NCBI GenBank assembly: GCA_964474455.1
Contig: CAYYSU010000005.1
Location: forward strand, 17,879 to 81,878
DNA length: 64,000 nt
Reading direction: 5' to 3'
Source: BM520 sp964474455
Lineage (GTDB): Bacteria > Bacteroidota > Bacteroidia > Bacteroidales > BM520
Each line of letters starts with the position of its first letter. Position 1 is the first letter of the stretch. Positions 1 through 8,227 of this stretch are shown here, in pieces. Made by a program: the position numbers and the translations under genes. The notes under the pieces were generated by a model. That model was not told the DNA's origin, searched no databases, and was given only the letters and a program-made list of their open reading frames with translations.

Positions 1-328
1 ACTTTACAAGTTCTAATGTTTTACCATCTTCGGTGATAAGGTATAGATTCTTAAGTGCGTCCAAAGGTATATGCTCAAGAGCACGATAGGTAGAGAGGTA
101 TTTTGATCGCTTCGGCTTCCCGTCAGGCATAGGAACACACTCTTTCTCAATAATATCCAATGGGAAGTATGTTTCATCGAGTTTCTCAACATCAACCTCA
201 AAAAACATTGCCTGTCCTTTTGTTCGCTTCTTGGCCCCAACAGCCAGATAATCACCAAAATCCTGTGGGGGAAGCATACTGGAAATAAGCGCTTCCGGTG
301 TCATTGACAAATAAACATATCTTTTCAT
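1..328 (-). CDS. Protein of unknown function, cut by window edge
   Basis: Reading leftwards from an ATG at 328, an open frame of 109 codons runs off the window. The N-terminus begins MKRYVYLSMTPEAL and continues without a stop through an acidic/basic mixed, soluble-looking sequence (KKRTKGQAMFFEVD near residue 35, then a run of conserved-looking Pro, Lys and Tyr residues). There is no signal peptide, membrane segment or recognisable catalytic motif in the visible part. The longest alternative frame here (81 codons, 13-258, same strand) is rich in Ser/Leu/Arg and looks like a shadow. I do not recognise the family. The frame is real by composition and by its clean ATG, but the C-terminal part is outside the window. 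Confidence 0.6.
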   Translation of the reverse strand, partial: MKRYVYLSMTPEALISSMLPPQDFGDYLAVGAKKRTKGQAMFFEVDVEKLDETYFPLDIIEKECVPMPDGKPKRSKYLSTYRALEHIPLDALKNLYLITEDGKTLELVK

Positions 329-387
329 ATATATCTTTGTTAAAGTTTGTAATCAGTATTTTTTCTAGTATTGACCAAAAATAACAA

Positions 388-1320
388 TTATTTATGAATC
401 GTGCTATCCACAAATCGGATATTACGTATTATATTCTCCTCGCCACATCTCAGCAGTGCTGTGTTTTTGAATATTTTCTTAAAACTTTCATCATTTGTTG
501 AGGTCACACCATCCTTTTGCAGCGTTGATATTGCTGATATTGTTTTAAACAGAGGCTCTTTGTGAGGTGTTGCAAACTTGTTCCATGGGCATACCTGCTG
601 ACAAATATCACAACCGAAGATTTGTTTTCTGAAGTCATGGTTCATCTCTTCATTAAAATTGGATTTATGTTCTATGGTTAGATAGGAGATGCATCTGTTG
701 GCATCGAGCACTCCCGGCGCTCTTATGGCTTCCGTTGGACAGGCATCAATGCAGCGCGTACATGTGCCACATCGATCCTCTACAGGTACATCAACAGCAG
801 CCTCTAAGGTGGTGATAATTTCTCCAATAAAAAACCAGGATCCTCTCTTTGGATGTATCAGGCAGGAGTTTTTTCCTATCCAACCCAACCCGGCCTGCCT
901 GGCCCAGGCTCTCTCCAGTACCGGTGCTGAATCCGTGAAAACACGATATTTATGCGCTCCAAAGGTATCAGTGAGACGCTCTGCAAGCTGTTGTAACTTT
1001 TGCTTTATGATATAATGATAATCATAGCCTTGCGCATACATGGAGACTCTGTATTTGTTGTTTTTTTCGGGCTTCTCATCATAATAATTATACAAAACAG
1101 ATATTACAGATCTGGCATTCTCCACCAGCAGCCCGGGATTCAGCCTTTTATCCATATTTCGCTCCATATACAACATGGAGGCGTGTCTGTTTTCAGTGAT
1201 AAAATTATTAAGGTGTTCCTCTTCTTCCCCTAAAACCCTTACCGATGCGATTCCGCATGCTTCGAAGCCCAGCTTTAAAGCCTCTTCTTTAATAAATGTT
1301 TTTCTTGCACCGGGATCCAT
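388..1320 (-). CDS. queG: Epoxyqueuosine reductase QueG
   Basis: Cobalamin-dependent iron-sulfur reductase that converts epoxyqueuosine to queuosine at tRNA position 34, the last step of queuosine synthesis. Visible: the N-terminal DUF1730 region, the FTDSAP motif with the probable catalytic Asp130, and two ferredoxin-like cysteine groups, CGTCTRCIDACP (184-195) and CDICQQVCPW (237-246), giving two [4Fe-4S] clusters. At 310 residues it is shorter than the roughly 380-residue E. coli and Bacillus enzymes and appears to lack the C-terminal HEAT-repeat extension, which I believe is usual in Bacteroidota. It starts 9 bp after ruvB ends, on the same strand, so the two are probably cotranscribed. 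queA, acting one step earlier, lies at 41105-42349 in this window. Confidence 0.93.
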   Translation of the reverse strand: MDPGARKTFIKEEALKLGFEACGIASVRVLGEEEEHLNNFITENRHASMLYMERNMDKRLNPGLLVENARSVISVLYNYYDEKPEKNNKYRVSMYAQGYDYHYIIKQKLQQLAERLTDTFGAHKYRVFTDSAPVLERAWARQAGLGWIGKNSCLIHPKRGSWFFIGEIITTLEAAVDVPVEDRCGTCTRCIDACPTEAIRAPGVLDANRCISYLTIEHKSNFNEEMNHDFRKQIFGCDICQQVCPWNKFATPHKEPLFKTISAISTLQKDGVTSTNDESFKKIFKNTALLRCGEENIIRNIRFVDSTIHK

Positions 1321-1329
1321 ACAGATGTT

Positions 1330-2355
1330 TTATTTGAACAGTGAGTTTTGTTTCGACCCGGGAGTACGACCCAAATGGTAGTATGCTTTCTCTGTTACTT
1401 CCCGCCCGCGTGGTGTTCTTACCAGAAAACCTTCCTGAATAAGATATGGCTCATATACCTCTTCTATTGTTCCTGCATCCTCACCAACAGCCGTTGAGAT
1501 GGTGGTAAGACCCACTGGCCCACCTTTAAATTTATCTATCATAGTGCTAAGAACTCTGTTGTCCATCTCATCGAGGCCATAGGCGTCCACGTTAAGAGCC
1601 TCCAATGAGTATTTTGCTATTTTTAGATCTACTACCCCTGTGCCTTTTATTTGTGCGAAGTCGCGGACTCTTCTCAACAGCAGGTTGGCGATACGGGGCG
1701 TTCCCCTGGATCTACGTGCTATCTCCAGCGCTGCCTGATCTTCAATGGGTACATTTAATATTGATGAAGAACGCAAAACGATATGCTTCAGTGTTTCGGA
1801 GTCATAATAATTTAGCCTGGAATTGATTCCGAAACGCGAGCGTAATGGTGCGGTAAGCAATCCGGATCGGGTAGTAGCGCCTATAAGCGTAAAGGGATTG
1901 AGGTCTATCTGTACACTTCTGGCGTTGGGGCCGGTATCAATAAGTATATCGATTTTATAATCTTCCATCGCCGAGTAGAGATACTCTTCCACGATTGGAT
2001 TCAGGCGATGTATCTCATCGATAAAGAGCACGTCATTTGAATTAAGATTAGTGAGCAGGCCTGCCAGTGCTCCCGGTTTGTCAAGTACCGGCCCTGATGT
2101 CATTTTTACATCCACTGCCAATTCGTTGGCAATGATATACGAGAGAGTTGTCTTTCCTAATCCGGGAGGACCATGTAGTAACACATGGTCAAGTGCTTCG
2201 CCCCGGCGACGTGCGGCAGTACAAAATATTATTAGGTTTTCCACTACCTTGGGTTGACCCGCAAAAGCGGCAAAATCTGTTGGTCTTAAGGCATTTTCAT
2301 ACTCCTGATCCGTCGGATTCATCCGGCTCTTTTCGGGATTAAGATTATCGTTCAT
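1330..2355 (-). CDS. ruvB: Holliday junction branch migration ATPase RuvB
   Basis: Hexameric AAA+ motor of the RuvABC complex that drives branch migration of Holliday junctions. Visible: Walker A GPPGLGKTT (62-70), Walker B with DEIHR (113-117), the sensor GATTRSG, and the C-terminal winged-helix domain ending GREVTEKAYYHLG. I start it at the ATG at 2355 (MNDNLNPEKS), giving 341 residues, the usual RuvB length. The open frame continues 68 codons upstream, but that stretch overlaps an exact -7 promoter box (2376-2383) and the divergent SPOR gene and has no RuvB character. First gene of a ruvB-queG unit. Confidence 0.97.
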   Translation of the reverse strand: MNDNLNPEKSRMNPTDQEYENALRPTDFAAFAGQPKVVENLIIFCTAARRRGEALDHVLLHGPPGLGKTTLSYIIANELAVDVKMTSGPVLDKPGALAGLLTNLNSNDVLFIDEIHRLNPIVEEYLYSAMEDYKIDILIDTGPNARSVQIDLNPFTLIGATTRSGLLTAPLRSRFGINSRLNYYDSETLKHIVLRSSSILNVPIEDQAALEIARRSRGTPRIANLLLRRVRDFAQIKGTGVVDLKIAKYSLEALNVDAYGLDEMDNRVLSTMIDKFKGGPVGLTTISTAVGEDAGTIEEVYEPYLIQEGFLVRTPRGREVTEKAYYHLGRTPGSKQNSLFK

Positions 2356-2375
2356 AAAACTTTTCTTTCTAAAAC

Positions 2376-2383
2376 CAAAGATA
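2376..2383 (-). promoter_or_regulatory. -7 promoter box for ruvB-queG
   Basis: Exact Bacteroidota -7 box (TATCTTTG on the minus strand), 20 nt before the ruvB ATG at 2355. It supports that start over the longer open frame. No clear -33 TTTG is visible. Confidence 0.6.
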
Positions 2384-2419
2384 ATAATTCTTATCTTAGT
2401 GCCGTAAATAATCTGAACT

Positions 2420-2884
2420 ATGAAGAATGTTGCCTCGATAATAATTCTTCTTGTGACCGTGGCGTTTTCGCTTAGTGCACTAGCGCAGGAAGGATATGTT
2501 CGTGTAAGCCAGAGTGCTGAGATGGATTCTCTGTTGATACGTGATAAGGAGTGGCGCACCGAAAACCCCGAATGGGAAGGGTATCGTATTCAGGTGTTTT
2601 TTGATGCAGGGAATAACTCAAAGCGTAAAGCTCAGGATGTGATGGAAGGTTTTGTTATGGAATTTGAAAAAATTCCCGCCTTTCTCTCTTTCCGAGAACC
2701 CTATTATCGGGTCAGAGTGGGAAATTTCCATACCCGGTTACAGGCTGCAGAAGTACTTTCTACAATTGCCCGCAAATATCCCGGAGCTTTTGTTGTAAAA
2801 GAAACGATAAATCCGGAAATACCATCCTTTCAGGAACTTAATCCTCATGAGGAAAAAAAATCTGAAGAAGAGTATGAGAATTAA
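2420..2884 (+). CDS. Secreted SPOR-domain protein
   Basis: A 154-residue exported protein. Residues 1-22 form a signal peptide (hydrophobic core, cleavage after SALAQ). Residues about 54-128 match a SPOR domain: the strand GYRIQVFF, the helix with KAQDVMEGFV, then YYRVRVGNF and a second helix ending in GAFVVKE. SPOR domains bind peptidoglycan stripped of stem peptides, so the likely place of action is the periplasm, in division or wall remodelling. The C-terminal tail is short and acidic (EEKKSEEEYEN). The gene is divergent from ruvB across 64 bp and 45 bp upstream of the universal stress gene. The family assignment is confident; the specific role is not known. Confidence 0.85.
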   Translation: MKNVASIIILLVTVAFSLSALAQEGYVRVSQSAEMDSLLIRDKEWRTENPEWEGYRIQVFFDAGNNSKRKAQDVMEGFVMEFEKIPAFLSFREPYYRVRVGNFHTRLQAAEVLSTIARKYPGAFVVKETINPEIPSFQELNPHEEKKSEEEYEN

Positions 2885-2896
2885 AAACTATAATAC

Positions 2897-2904
2897 TATT
2901 TTTG
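2897..2904 (+). promoter_or_regulatory. -7 promoter box for the universal stress gene
   Basis: Exact TATTTTTG, 25 nt before the ATG at 2930. Suggests the stress gene has its own promoter apart from the SPOR gene. Confidence 0.55.
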
Positions 2905-2929
2905 ACGTTATAATATTAAACCTTCGGCC

Positions 2930-3775
2930 ATGAAAGATATAATTGTTGGTATAGATTTTAGCGACTGCAGTTTAAATGCTTTGGAGCATGCAGCTCATTT
3001 AGCTTATAAAACGAAGCATGACCTATTGATGGTTTTTGTGAACAATCCAAATCGTAGCACCACTATTTTAAGTGGTGAGGTTGATATCATTACTGAAGCT
3101 AAACAACGCCTCTCAGAGTTGGTAAATAAGTATAATAAAAAATATCCAGAGGTATCATTTTCCTACAATATTAGAGAGGGAAAAGTTTTTGACAGAATTT
3201 GTGCGCAGGCAACAGAAGTAGATGCCTTTATTGTTGTGGTGGGAACCCATGGTGCCAGTGGTTTTGAAGAGTTCTGGATTGGCAGTAATGCACAAAAAAT
3301 AGTATCAATGACCCCGTGTCCTATTCTTACTATTCGCCATTCAAGAGAAATATCTACCGACTTGAAAACAATAGTATTTCCTATTGATAGTACTTTGGAA
3401 ACACGGCAAAAAGCTCCAATTACCACAGATCTGGCACTGGCATTTGGTGCTAAAGTGCATATCCTTAAACTCTACTCCACGTCAGTAGAAGCTGTGCGTG
3501 CAACAGTAGATGCTTATGCCCGCCAGGTGAAAGATTATTTTGATACTAGTGACGTAGATACCATAATTGAAGAACGTGAGGCTGATAATATTACGAATAC
3601 AACCCTCGAATATGCACGTGAAGTGGGAGCAAACCTCATATCTATCATGACTGAACAGGAAAAAACTACCCTGAACTGGTTCCTGGGAACATTCGCAAAT
3701 CAGATGATCAACCACTCTGAAATCCCTGTCCTCAGCGTCCGTCCAAAAGAATTTATTCGTACCTTATCACGATAG
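2930..3775 (+). CDS. Tandem universal stress protein (UspA type)
   Basis: A 281-residue cytoplasmic protein made of two UspA folds. Domain 1 (about 1-137) opens with IIVGIDFSDCS and carries the nucleotide-binding pattern G-x2-G-x9-G-S as GTHG (105-108) followed by GS (118-119), so it should bind ATP. Domain 2 (about 145-277) keeps the fold (KTIVFPIDST at its start, IPVLSVRP at its end) but has lost the glycine pattern, so it is probably a structural partner only. Stress-related nucleotide binding is known for the family; the trigger here is not visible. Ends just before a strong terminator. Confidence 0.92.
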   Translation: MKDIIVGIDFSDCSLNALEHAAHLAYKTKHDLLMVFVNNPNRSTTILSGEVDIITEAKQRLSELVNKYNKKYPEVSFSYNIREGKVFDRICAQATEVDAFIVVVGTHGASGFEEFWIGSNAQKIVSMTPCPILTIRHSREISTDLKTIVFPIDSTLETRQKAPITTDLALAFGAKVHILKLYSTSVEAVRATVDAYARQVKDYFDTSDVDTIIEEREADNITNTTLEYAREVGANLISIMTEQEKTTLNWFLGTFANQMINHSEIPVLSVRPKEFIRTLSR

Positions 3776-3793
3776 CAGACACCCTATATATTT

Positions 3794-3832
3794 AACAGCC
3801 GTATAATCAGATGACTATACGGCTGTTTTTTT
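3794..3832 (+). terminator. Rho-independent terminator
   Basis: Perfect 12-bp stem (3794-3805 with 3816-3827), 10-nt loop, then a T-tract to 3832. Ends the universal stress transcript. Confidence 0.9.
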
Positions 3833-3838
3833 CGTCAG

Positions 3839-3860
3839 GGGCAGACACATGTGTCTGCCC
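3839..3860. repeat. 22-bp perfect palindrome, REP-like
   Basis: Half-site GGGCAGACACA followed immediately by its exact reverse complement. It sits 7 bp after the terminator T-tract and 22 bp from the end of the convergent dipeptidase gene. There is no T-tract on either side, so it is not a terminator. GC-rich palindromes of this GGGCAGAC...GTCTGCCC kind resemble dispersed REP-type elements. Only one copy is in this window. Confidence 0.6.
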
Positions 3861-3882
3861 TTATATCTTTCTGCCAATGAAA

Positions 3883-5271
3883 TCAGGCTATTGGCCTGTT
3901 ATCTTTCATCTCGTCAACAAAATGAGCATAGAAATGAGCTATTGTTTCAATGCCTTTGTAGAAGTTAAAGAGTGGGTAGTTTTCGTTTGGCGAATGGATA
4001 GCATCGGATTCCAAACCGAAGCCCATGAGTACAGATTTTGTTTCCAGAATATCGTTGAAACCGGCGATGATAGGTATTGATCCCCCACTGCGAACAGGAA
4101 TAGGACGCTTTCCGAAGGTGTCAGTATAGGCTTTTTCTGCTGCACGGTATGCAGGAAGGTCGATAGGACAAACATAAGCCTGTCCACCATGGAGAGGTGT
4201 TACTTCCACCTTCACGCTCTTAGGTGCAATTGCCTCGAAATGCTTTTTAATCAATGTAGCGATCTTCTCGTGATTTTGATTAGGAACAAGGCGTGTAGAG
4301 ACTTTAGCATAAGCCTTAGAGGGGAGTACTGTTTTTGCACCTTCTCCTGTATAACCACCCCAGATTCCACATACGTCGAATGACGGACGGATGCCGGTGC
4401 GTTCGTTGGTGCTGTATCCTGCCTCGCCCTGGAGCTCTTCCACGTCGATAGCTTTCTTATATTCTTCCATATCAAATGGCGCTTCTGCCATCAGTTTGCG
4501 CTCTTCATCAGTAACAAAAAGTACATCATCGTAAAAACCTGGGATGGTGATGTGGTTATTCTCGTCTGTCATCTGTGTGATAAGGTCGCAGAGTACGTTT
4601 ATTGGGTTAGCAACGGCACCACCAAAAAGACCTGAGTGGAGGTCTCGGTTGGGGCCTGTAACCTCTACTTGTAAGTACGCAAGACCACGAAGACCGGTAG
4701 TGATAGAAGGAATGTCAGGGGCAATCATTCCGGTGTCAGAAACCAGAATAACATCGGATTTTAGAAGCTCCTTATTATCTTCACAAAACTTATAGAGGCT
4801 GGGCGAACCAATCTCTTCTTCACCTTCTATCATGAACTTAACGTTACATGGAAGATTGTCTGTCTTAACGAGAATTTCAAATGCTTTGGCATGCATGAAA
4901 CCTTGACCTTTATCGTCGTCAGCACCACGCGCCCAAATCTTACCATCTTTTACAACAGGCTCAAAGGGTTCTGTTTTCCATAGCTCAATAGGGTCAACGG
5001 GCATCACGTCCATGTGACCGTACACCAGAACAGTAGGAAGAGAAGGGTCGATAATCTTCTCACCATAAGTAACAGGATTGCCTTCTGTCTCCATCACCAC
5101 TGCTTTGTCTGCACCGGCTTCGAGTATCATCTTTTTCCAGTATTCAGCTGCCTTGTACATGTCGGGCTTATGCTCCGATAGCGAGCTGATAGACGGGATA
5201 CGGATCAGGTCGAAGAGTTCGTCGAGGAAGCGATCTTTGTTGGCCTCAATGTAGTCATTGATAAAAGTCAT
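3883..5271 (-). CDS. M20-family metallodipeptidase
   Basis: A 462-residue cytoplasmic peptidase of the M20 (ArgE/DapE/carnosinase-like) family with a two-metal centre. Visible: metal and catalytic residues in YGHMDVMP (His86, Asp88), ARGADDDKGQ (Asp118-120), EGEEEIGS (149-156, general base Glu and metal Glu) and VSDTG (Asp179); a dimerisation (lid) domain with HSGLFGGAVANP follows at about 210; the last metal His is in SDAIHSPNE near the C-terminus. Length and the GGYTGEGAKTVLPSKA segment fit dipeptidases acting on short peptides rather than DapE. There is no signal peptide. It is a single gene, convergent with the stress gene. The exact substrate cannot be told from sequence. Confidence 0.92.
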   Translation of the reverse strand: MTFINDYIEANKDRFLDELFDLIRIPSISSLSEHKPDMYKAAEYWKKMILEAGADKAVVMETEGNPVTYGEKIIDPSLPTVLVYGHMDVMPVDPIELWKTEPFEPVVKDGKIWARGADDDKGQGFMHAKAFEILVKTDNLPCNVKFMIEGEEEIGSPSLYKFCEDNKELLKSDVILVSDTGMIAPDIPSITTGLRGLAYLQVEVTGPNRDLHSGLFGGAVANPINVLCDLITQMTDENNHITIPGFYDDVLFVTDEERKLMAEAPFDMEEYKKAIDVEELQGEAGYSTNERTGIRPSFDVCGIWGGYTGEGAKTVLPSKAYAKVSTRLVPNQNHEKIATLIKKHFEAIAPKSVKVEVTPLHGGQAYVCPIDLPAYRAAEKAYTDTFGKRPIPVRSGGSIPIIAGFNDILETKSVLMGFGLESDAIHSPNENYPLFNFYKGIETIAHFYAHFVDEMKDNRPIA

Positions 5272-5372
5272 AATGAATTGAATTTATGGGTTATTAATAT
5301 GATATTTATTTTTAGCCCGTAAAGTTAATAAAATCTTAGAACCGGAATATTGAATCTGTTTAAAACTCTATC

Positions 5373-5401
5373 GGAGATAATACAAAGTGTTCATTATCTC
5401 C
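5373..5401 (-). other. Hairpin overlapping the malQ stop codon
   Basis: Perfect 9-bp inverted repeat (GGAGATAAT at 5373-5381, ATTATCTCC at 5393-5401) with an 11-nt loop; the right arm contains the malQ stop (5394-5396). It lacks a U-tract, so it may stabilise the mRNA end or be a weak terminator. Confidence 0.4.
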
Positions 5402-8090
5402 CGGCGTTTTGCAATAACTCCTTTAAATCCGCATTGAAGCTGTCTGCCTGAATCAAATCTTCCAAGTACTGTATCATCCTGTAGCGCCACAGATGTGTGG
5501 GGTTACTGGGCACATTGATGCGTTCCTTTTGTGTCTCATCCCATCGTATCTTGCCATCAATGGCCAGTAAGTCCTGAAGTGGAAAGATGGCTAAAATAGC
5601 AGGGGAGTAGAGATGTTGAACAATTATTTCGCGAGCCACCCATGGCTCACAGAAATATGGTGCAGCACCGAAATTTCCCAGTATGTTATTGAAGAAACGT
5701 TGTGTCTTACCACGATCCTCTTCCCACCATCCTCGGATGGTTGACATATCATGTGTTGACGGACTGGCCACCGAGAGGTAGGGATAGTCTGAGGGGTGGC
5801 TAAAATCTTTTTCCGGATCCTTGGGCATACGTTGTATCTCGAGACTCAGGATGCCCAATTCATCCATCAATCCCGGAACGCTGGCAGGTACCATGCCCAG
5901 ATCTTCGCCGCACACAAGCATGTTGGTAGCGTTTACCAGAGCGGGTAGCTGCTTCATGGCATTGTTGCGCCAGAATTCATCATGACGGTGATAAAAGTAA
6001 TCGTTATAGATGTTATTTATTATATCCTTACGATAGTCGTCGAGGGCTTGGTAGCTGTATGTATAATGCAATGAGATACGAGGATGGTAGGCTTCCACTT
6101 TGGAGTGTGGGTCGCGGATAAAAAGTACCTCAGCACAAAGACTCAGCAGTCCGTCACGGATGCGTTCCCACTTCTCATCAAGAGACTCACTTTCAAATTT
6201 TCTTTTAAAATGCTCAGCAATTTTTTGTTGACTACTGTACTCCTTCTTAAGACGGTACACCTCCCATTCAATAGGCTCCAGAAATTTGTCAATCACTTCG
6301 TCGGTGTATTCGCCAAAGACATTATTAAGGTACCACTGGTGGATGTAGGGATGTAGGAAGCGTTCGTCTTCCAGGTCGAGGCCGCGTTCGTGGAGCTCCA
6401 GACGTGTCAATGGCATGGCAGGGTTGAAATATCCCATCAAGCCCTGTGTTGATTCCATGGGTATTTCCCAGATACGAAAGAATCCCAGGATGTGATCGAT
6501 GCGGTATGCATCGAAGTATTCTGCCATTTTACGGAGGCGTTTTTTCCACCAGGCGAAGTTGTTTTTTGCCATCTCATCCCATTTATAAGTGGGAAAACCC
6601 CAGTTCTGTCCGGCAACGGCAAAGTCATCCGGCGGCGCTCCCGCTTGGCCTTTGAGGTTGAAAAGCTTTGGATCTGTCCACGCATCAACGCTGTCACGAG
6701 AAATTCCAATAGGGATATCTCCCTTCATAGCTACGCCCTTATTATGAGCATAATCCACAGCATCTTTTAACTGTATATGCAAATGGTACTGAATGAAATA
6801 ATGAACAGCCACATCGTCATAATCCTGTGACAGTGGATCTGCAAAAGCTTCAACGGCTTTTTTGTTATAGATGCTGTGTGAATCCCAAAGCCTGAAATCA
6901 GCTGTTTGATAGCGGTCGCGAAGGCAGGAGAAGACAGCATATGGCACCAGCCAATCCCGGTTATCGGAAAAGAACTTTTTGAATCTTACACTTTTTAGGA
7001 ACTTGGATTTGTTCAGATCATAGAAATATTTGTAATACTTCGATTTAATCTCCATCATACGGGTATAGTCAACCGACTCGTTTGAATTGAGTTCCTCTTT
7101 AAGTGCTTTGTATTGCTTTTTGTCATTCTCAGTTTTAAAATCACCCAGCATTTCGATGTGGAGGTACATTGGATGTAGTGCAATAACGGAGATTGCTTTG
7201 TATGGGTACGAGTCGAGCCAGGAGTGTGAGGCAACGGTTTCATTTATGGGAAGGATCTGTATCATCTTCATCCCGGTTTTTTCGCACCAGTCGGCCATAG
7301 CTTTCAGATCGTTGAATTCTCCAACGCCGAAGCCATTTTTACTGCGCAGGGAAAATACTGGTATTGCTACACCGGCGCCTTTCCAGTTGTGACCGCAGCG
7401 GAACGGTGTGTCGTTGATCATAAAATACTGTGATTTATCCAGCTTTGTGAGGTTGGGGATAGTACGATCGCTACCCACTTCCCAACGCTCAATAAAATTA
7501 TCCATTTTATGGTATAGACAATATTTGTATTGTAGAGGTTCTTCTATCTTTGAAAGGTCTATCTCTGCTTTCCAGATGCCGTTTCCGGCTGCTTTCATCA
7601 ACAGTGGTGCAGATTGATTCCAGTTGCCGAGTTTTTTTTGGTTTCCGGCTATTGCCACAACATACCCATCCTGAACCACAGGTGCCATCACAGAGAGAAG
7701 TAGTGTTCCTGGTTTTGATTTGATGGTTGTTTCTTTTGCCTTTCGTGAGATGACATTGGTGAACAGTGCTGACTCCATGATGCCATTGATATCGCGTGGG
7801 CGCCAAAAATCACGTATTCGTATCTCCCCGGCATCGCTGTCGCTGAAGTGCAGGCATCTCATCTCCCCGGCTTCGGGAATGTGGTAGCCGGGTTTTTCAA
7901 AATGATATCGATAGTGTAGATTGCAGCTTTTGCCACGAGTGTTATATGATGCTGACCACTCGCCGTTGTCGCTGTATGTCATGGGAATGCGATGTTTTTC
8001 CTTGCTGCTGTCGAGGGTGGCATCGAGGATCTCCACCTCAAGGTGTTCTCCCCATTCTGTACAATAGTTGATATGGAAATATAGTCTCAT
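5394..8090 (-). CDS. malQ: 4-alpha-glucanotransferase, DPE2-like with two CBM20 domains
   Basis: An 898-residue GH77 enzyme that moves alpha-1,4-glucan segments between maltose, malto-oligosaccharides and glycogen. N-terminus: two starch-binding CBM20-like domains (about 1-105 and 125-230; the second includes VAIAGNQKKLGNWN, a classic CBM20 pattern). The GH77 barrel follows from about 245 (GVGEFNDLKAMADWCE). Catalytic signatures: the Asp nucleophile in YRIDHILGFFR (about 530), the acid/base Glu in CGEDLGMVP (about 727) and the third Asp in STHDMST (about 780). The extra segment between the first and second sites and the double CBM20 fit the plant DPE2 type known in Bacteroidota, not the shorter E. 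coli MalQ. No signal peptide, so it works on cytoplasmic glucan. The next gene upstream is the first PPDK_N-like protein. Confidence 0.95.
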   Translation of the reverse strand: MRLYFHINYCTEWGEHLEVEILDATLDSSKEKHRIPMTYSDNGEWSASYNTRGKSCNLHYRYHFEKPGYHIPEAGEMRCLHFSDSDAGEIRIRDFWRPRDINGIMESALFTNVISRKAKETTIKSKPGTLLLSVMAPVVQDGYVVAIAGNQKKLGNWNQSAPLLMKAAGNGIWKAEIDLSKIEEPLQYKYCLYHKMDNFIERWEVGSDRTIPNLTKLDKSQYFMINDTPFRCGHNWKGAGVAIPVFSLRSKNGFGVGEFNDLKAMADWCEKTGMKMIQILPINETVASHSWLDSYPYKAISVIALHPMYLHIEMLGDFKTENDKKQYKALKEELNSNESVDYTRMMEIKSKYYKYFYDLNKSKFLKSVRFKKFFSDNRDWLVPYAVFSCLRDRYQTADFRLWDSHSIYNKKAVEAFADPLSQDYDDVAVHYFIQYHLHIQLKDAVDYAHNKGVAMKGDIPIGISRDSVDAWTDPKLFNLKGQAGAPPDDFAVAGQNWGFPTYKWDEMAKNNFAWWKKRLRKMAEYFDAYRIDHILGFFRIWEIPMESTQGLMGYFNPAMPLTRLELHERGLDLEDERFLHPYIHQWYLNNVFGEYTDEVIDKFLEPIEWEVYRLKKEYSSQQKIAEHFKRKFESESLDEKWERIRDGLLSLCAEVLFIRDPHSKVEAYHPRISLHYTYSYQALDDYRKDIINNIYNDYFYHRHDEFWRNNAMKQLPALVNATNMLVCGEDLGMVPASVPGLMDELGILSLEIQRMPKDPEKDFSHPSDYPYLSVASPSTHDMSTIRGWWEEDRGKTQRFFNNILGNFGAAPYFCEPWVAREIIVQHLYSPAILAIFPLQDLLAIDGKIRWDETQKERINVPSNPTHLWRYRMIQYLEDLIQADSFNADLKELLQNAGR

Positions 8091-8227
8091 AACGTTGTTT
8101 TTTTTATCTGTCCTAAAGAATTAATTGTTCTTTCTTATAGGTATAAAGGTAATGAAAATTTTTAAATGCAGACTGACTTCAACATTGTGAGTAGAGGCGT
8201 TTTTTTAATCCCATGCTAAAATTGTCA

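Noticed and set aside
13..258. 81-codon minus-strand frame at the left edge
   Set aside because: Different frame from the better-looking open frame starting at 328; composition is Ser/Leu/Arg-rich and has no gene character.
388..1320. preQ1 riboswitch or queuosine operon signal near queG
   Set aside because: queG follows ruvB by 9 bp; there is no leader to hold a riboswitch, and none is visible upstream of queA.
2356..2559. 68-codon N-terminal extension of RuvB
   Set aside because: Runs through the promoter box and the divergent SPOR gene; RuvB of 341 residues from 2355 is complete.
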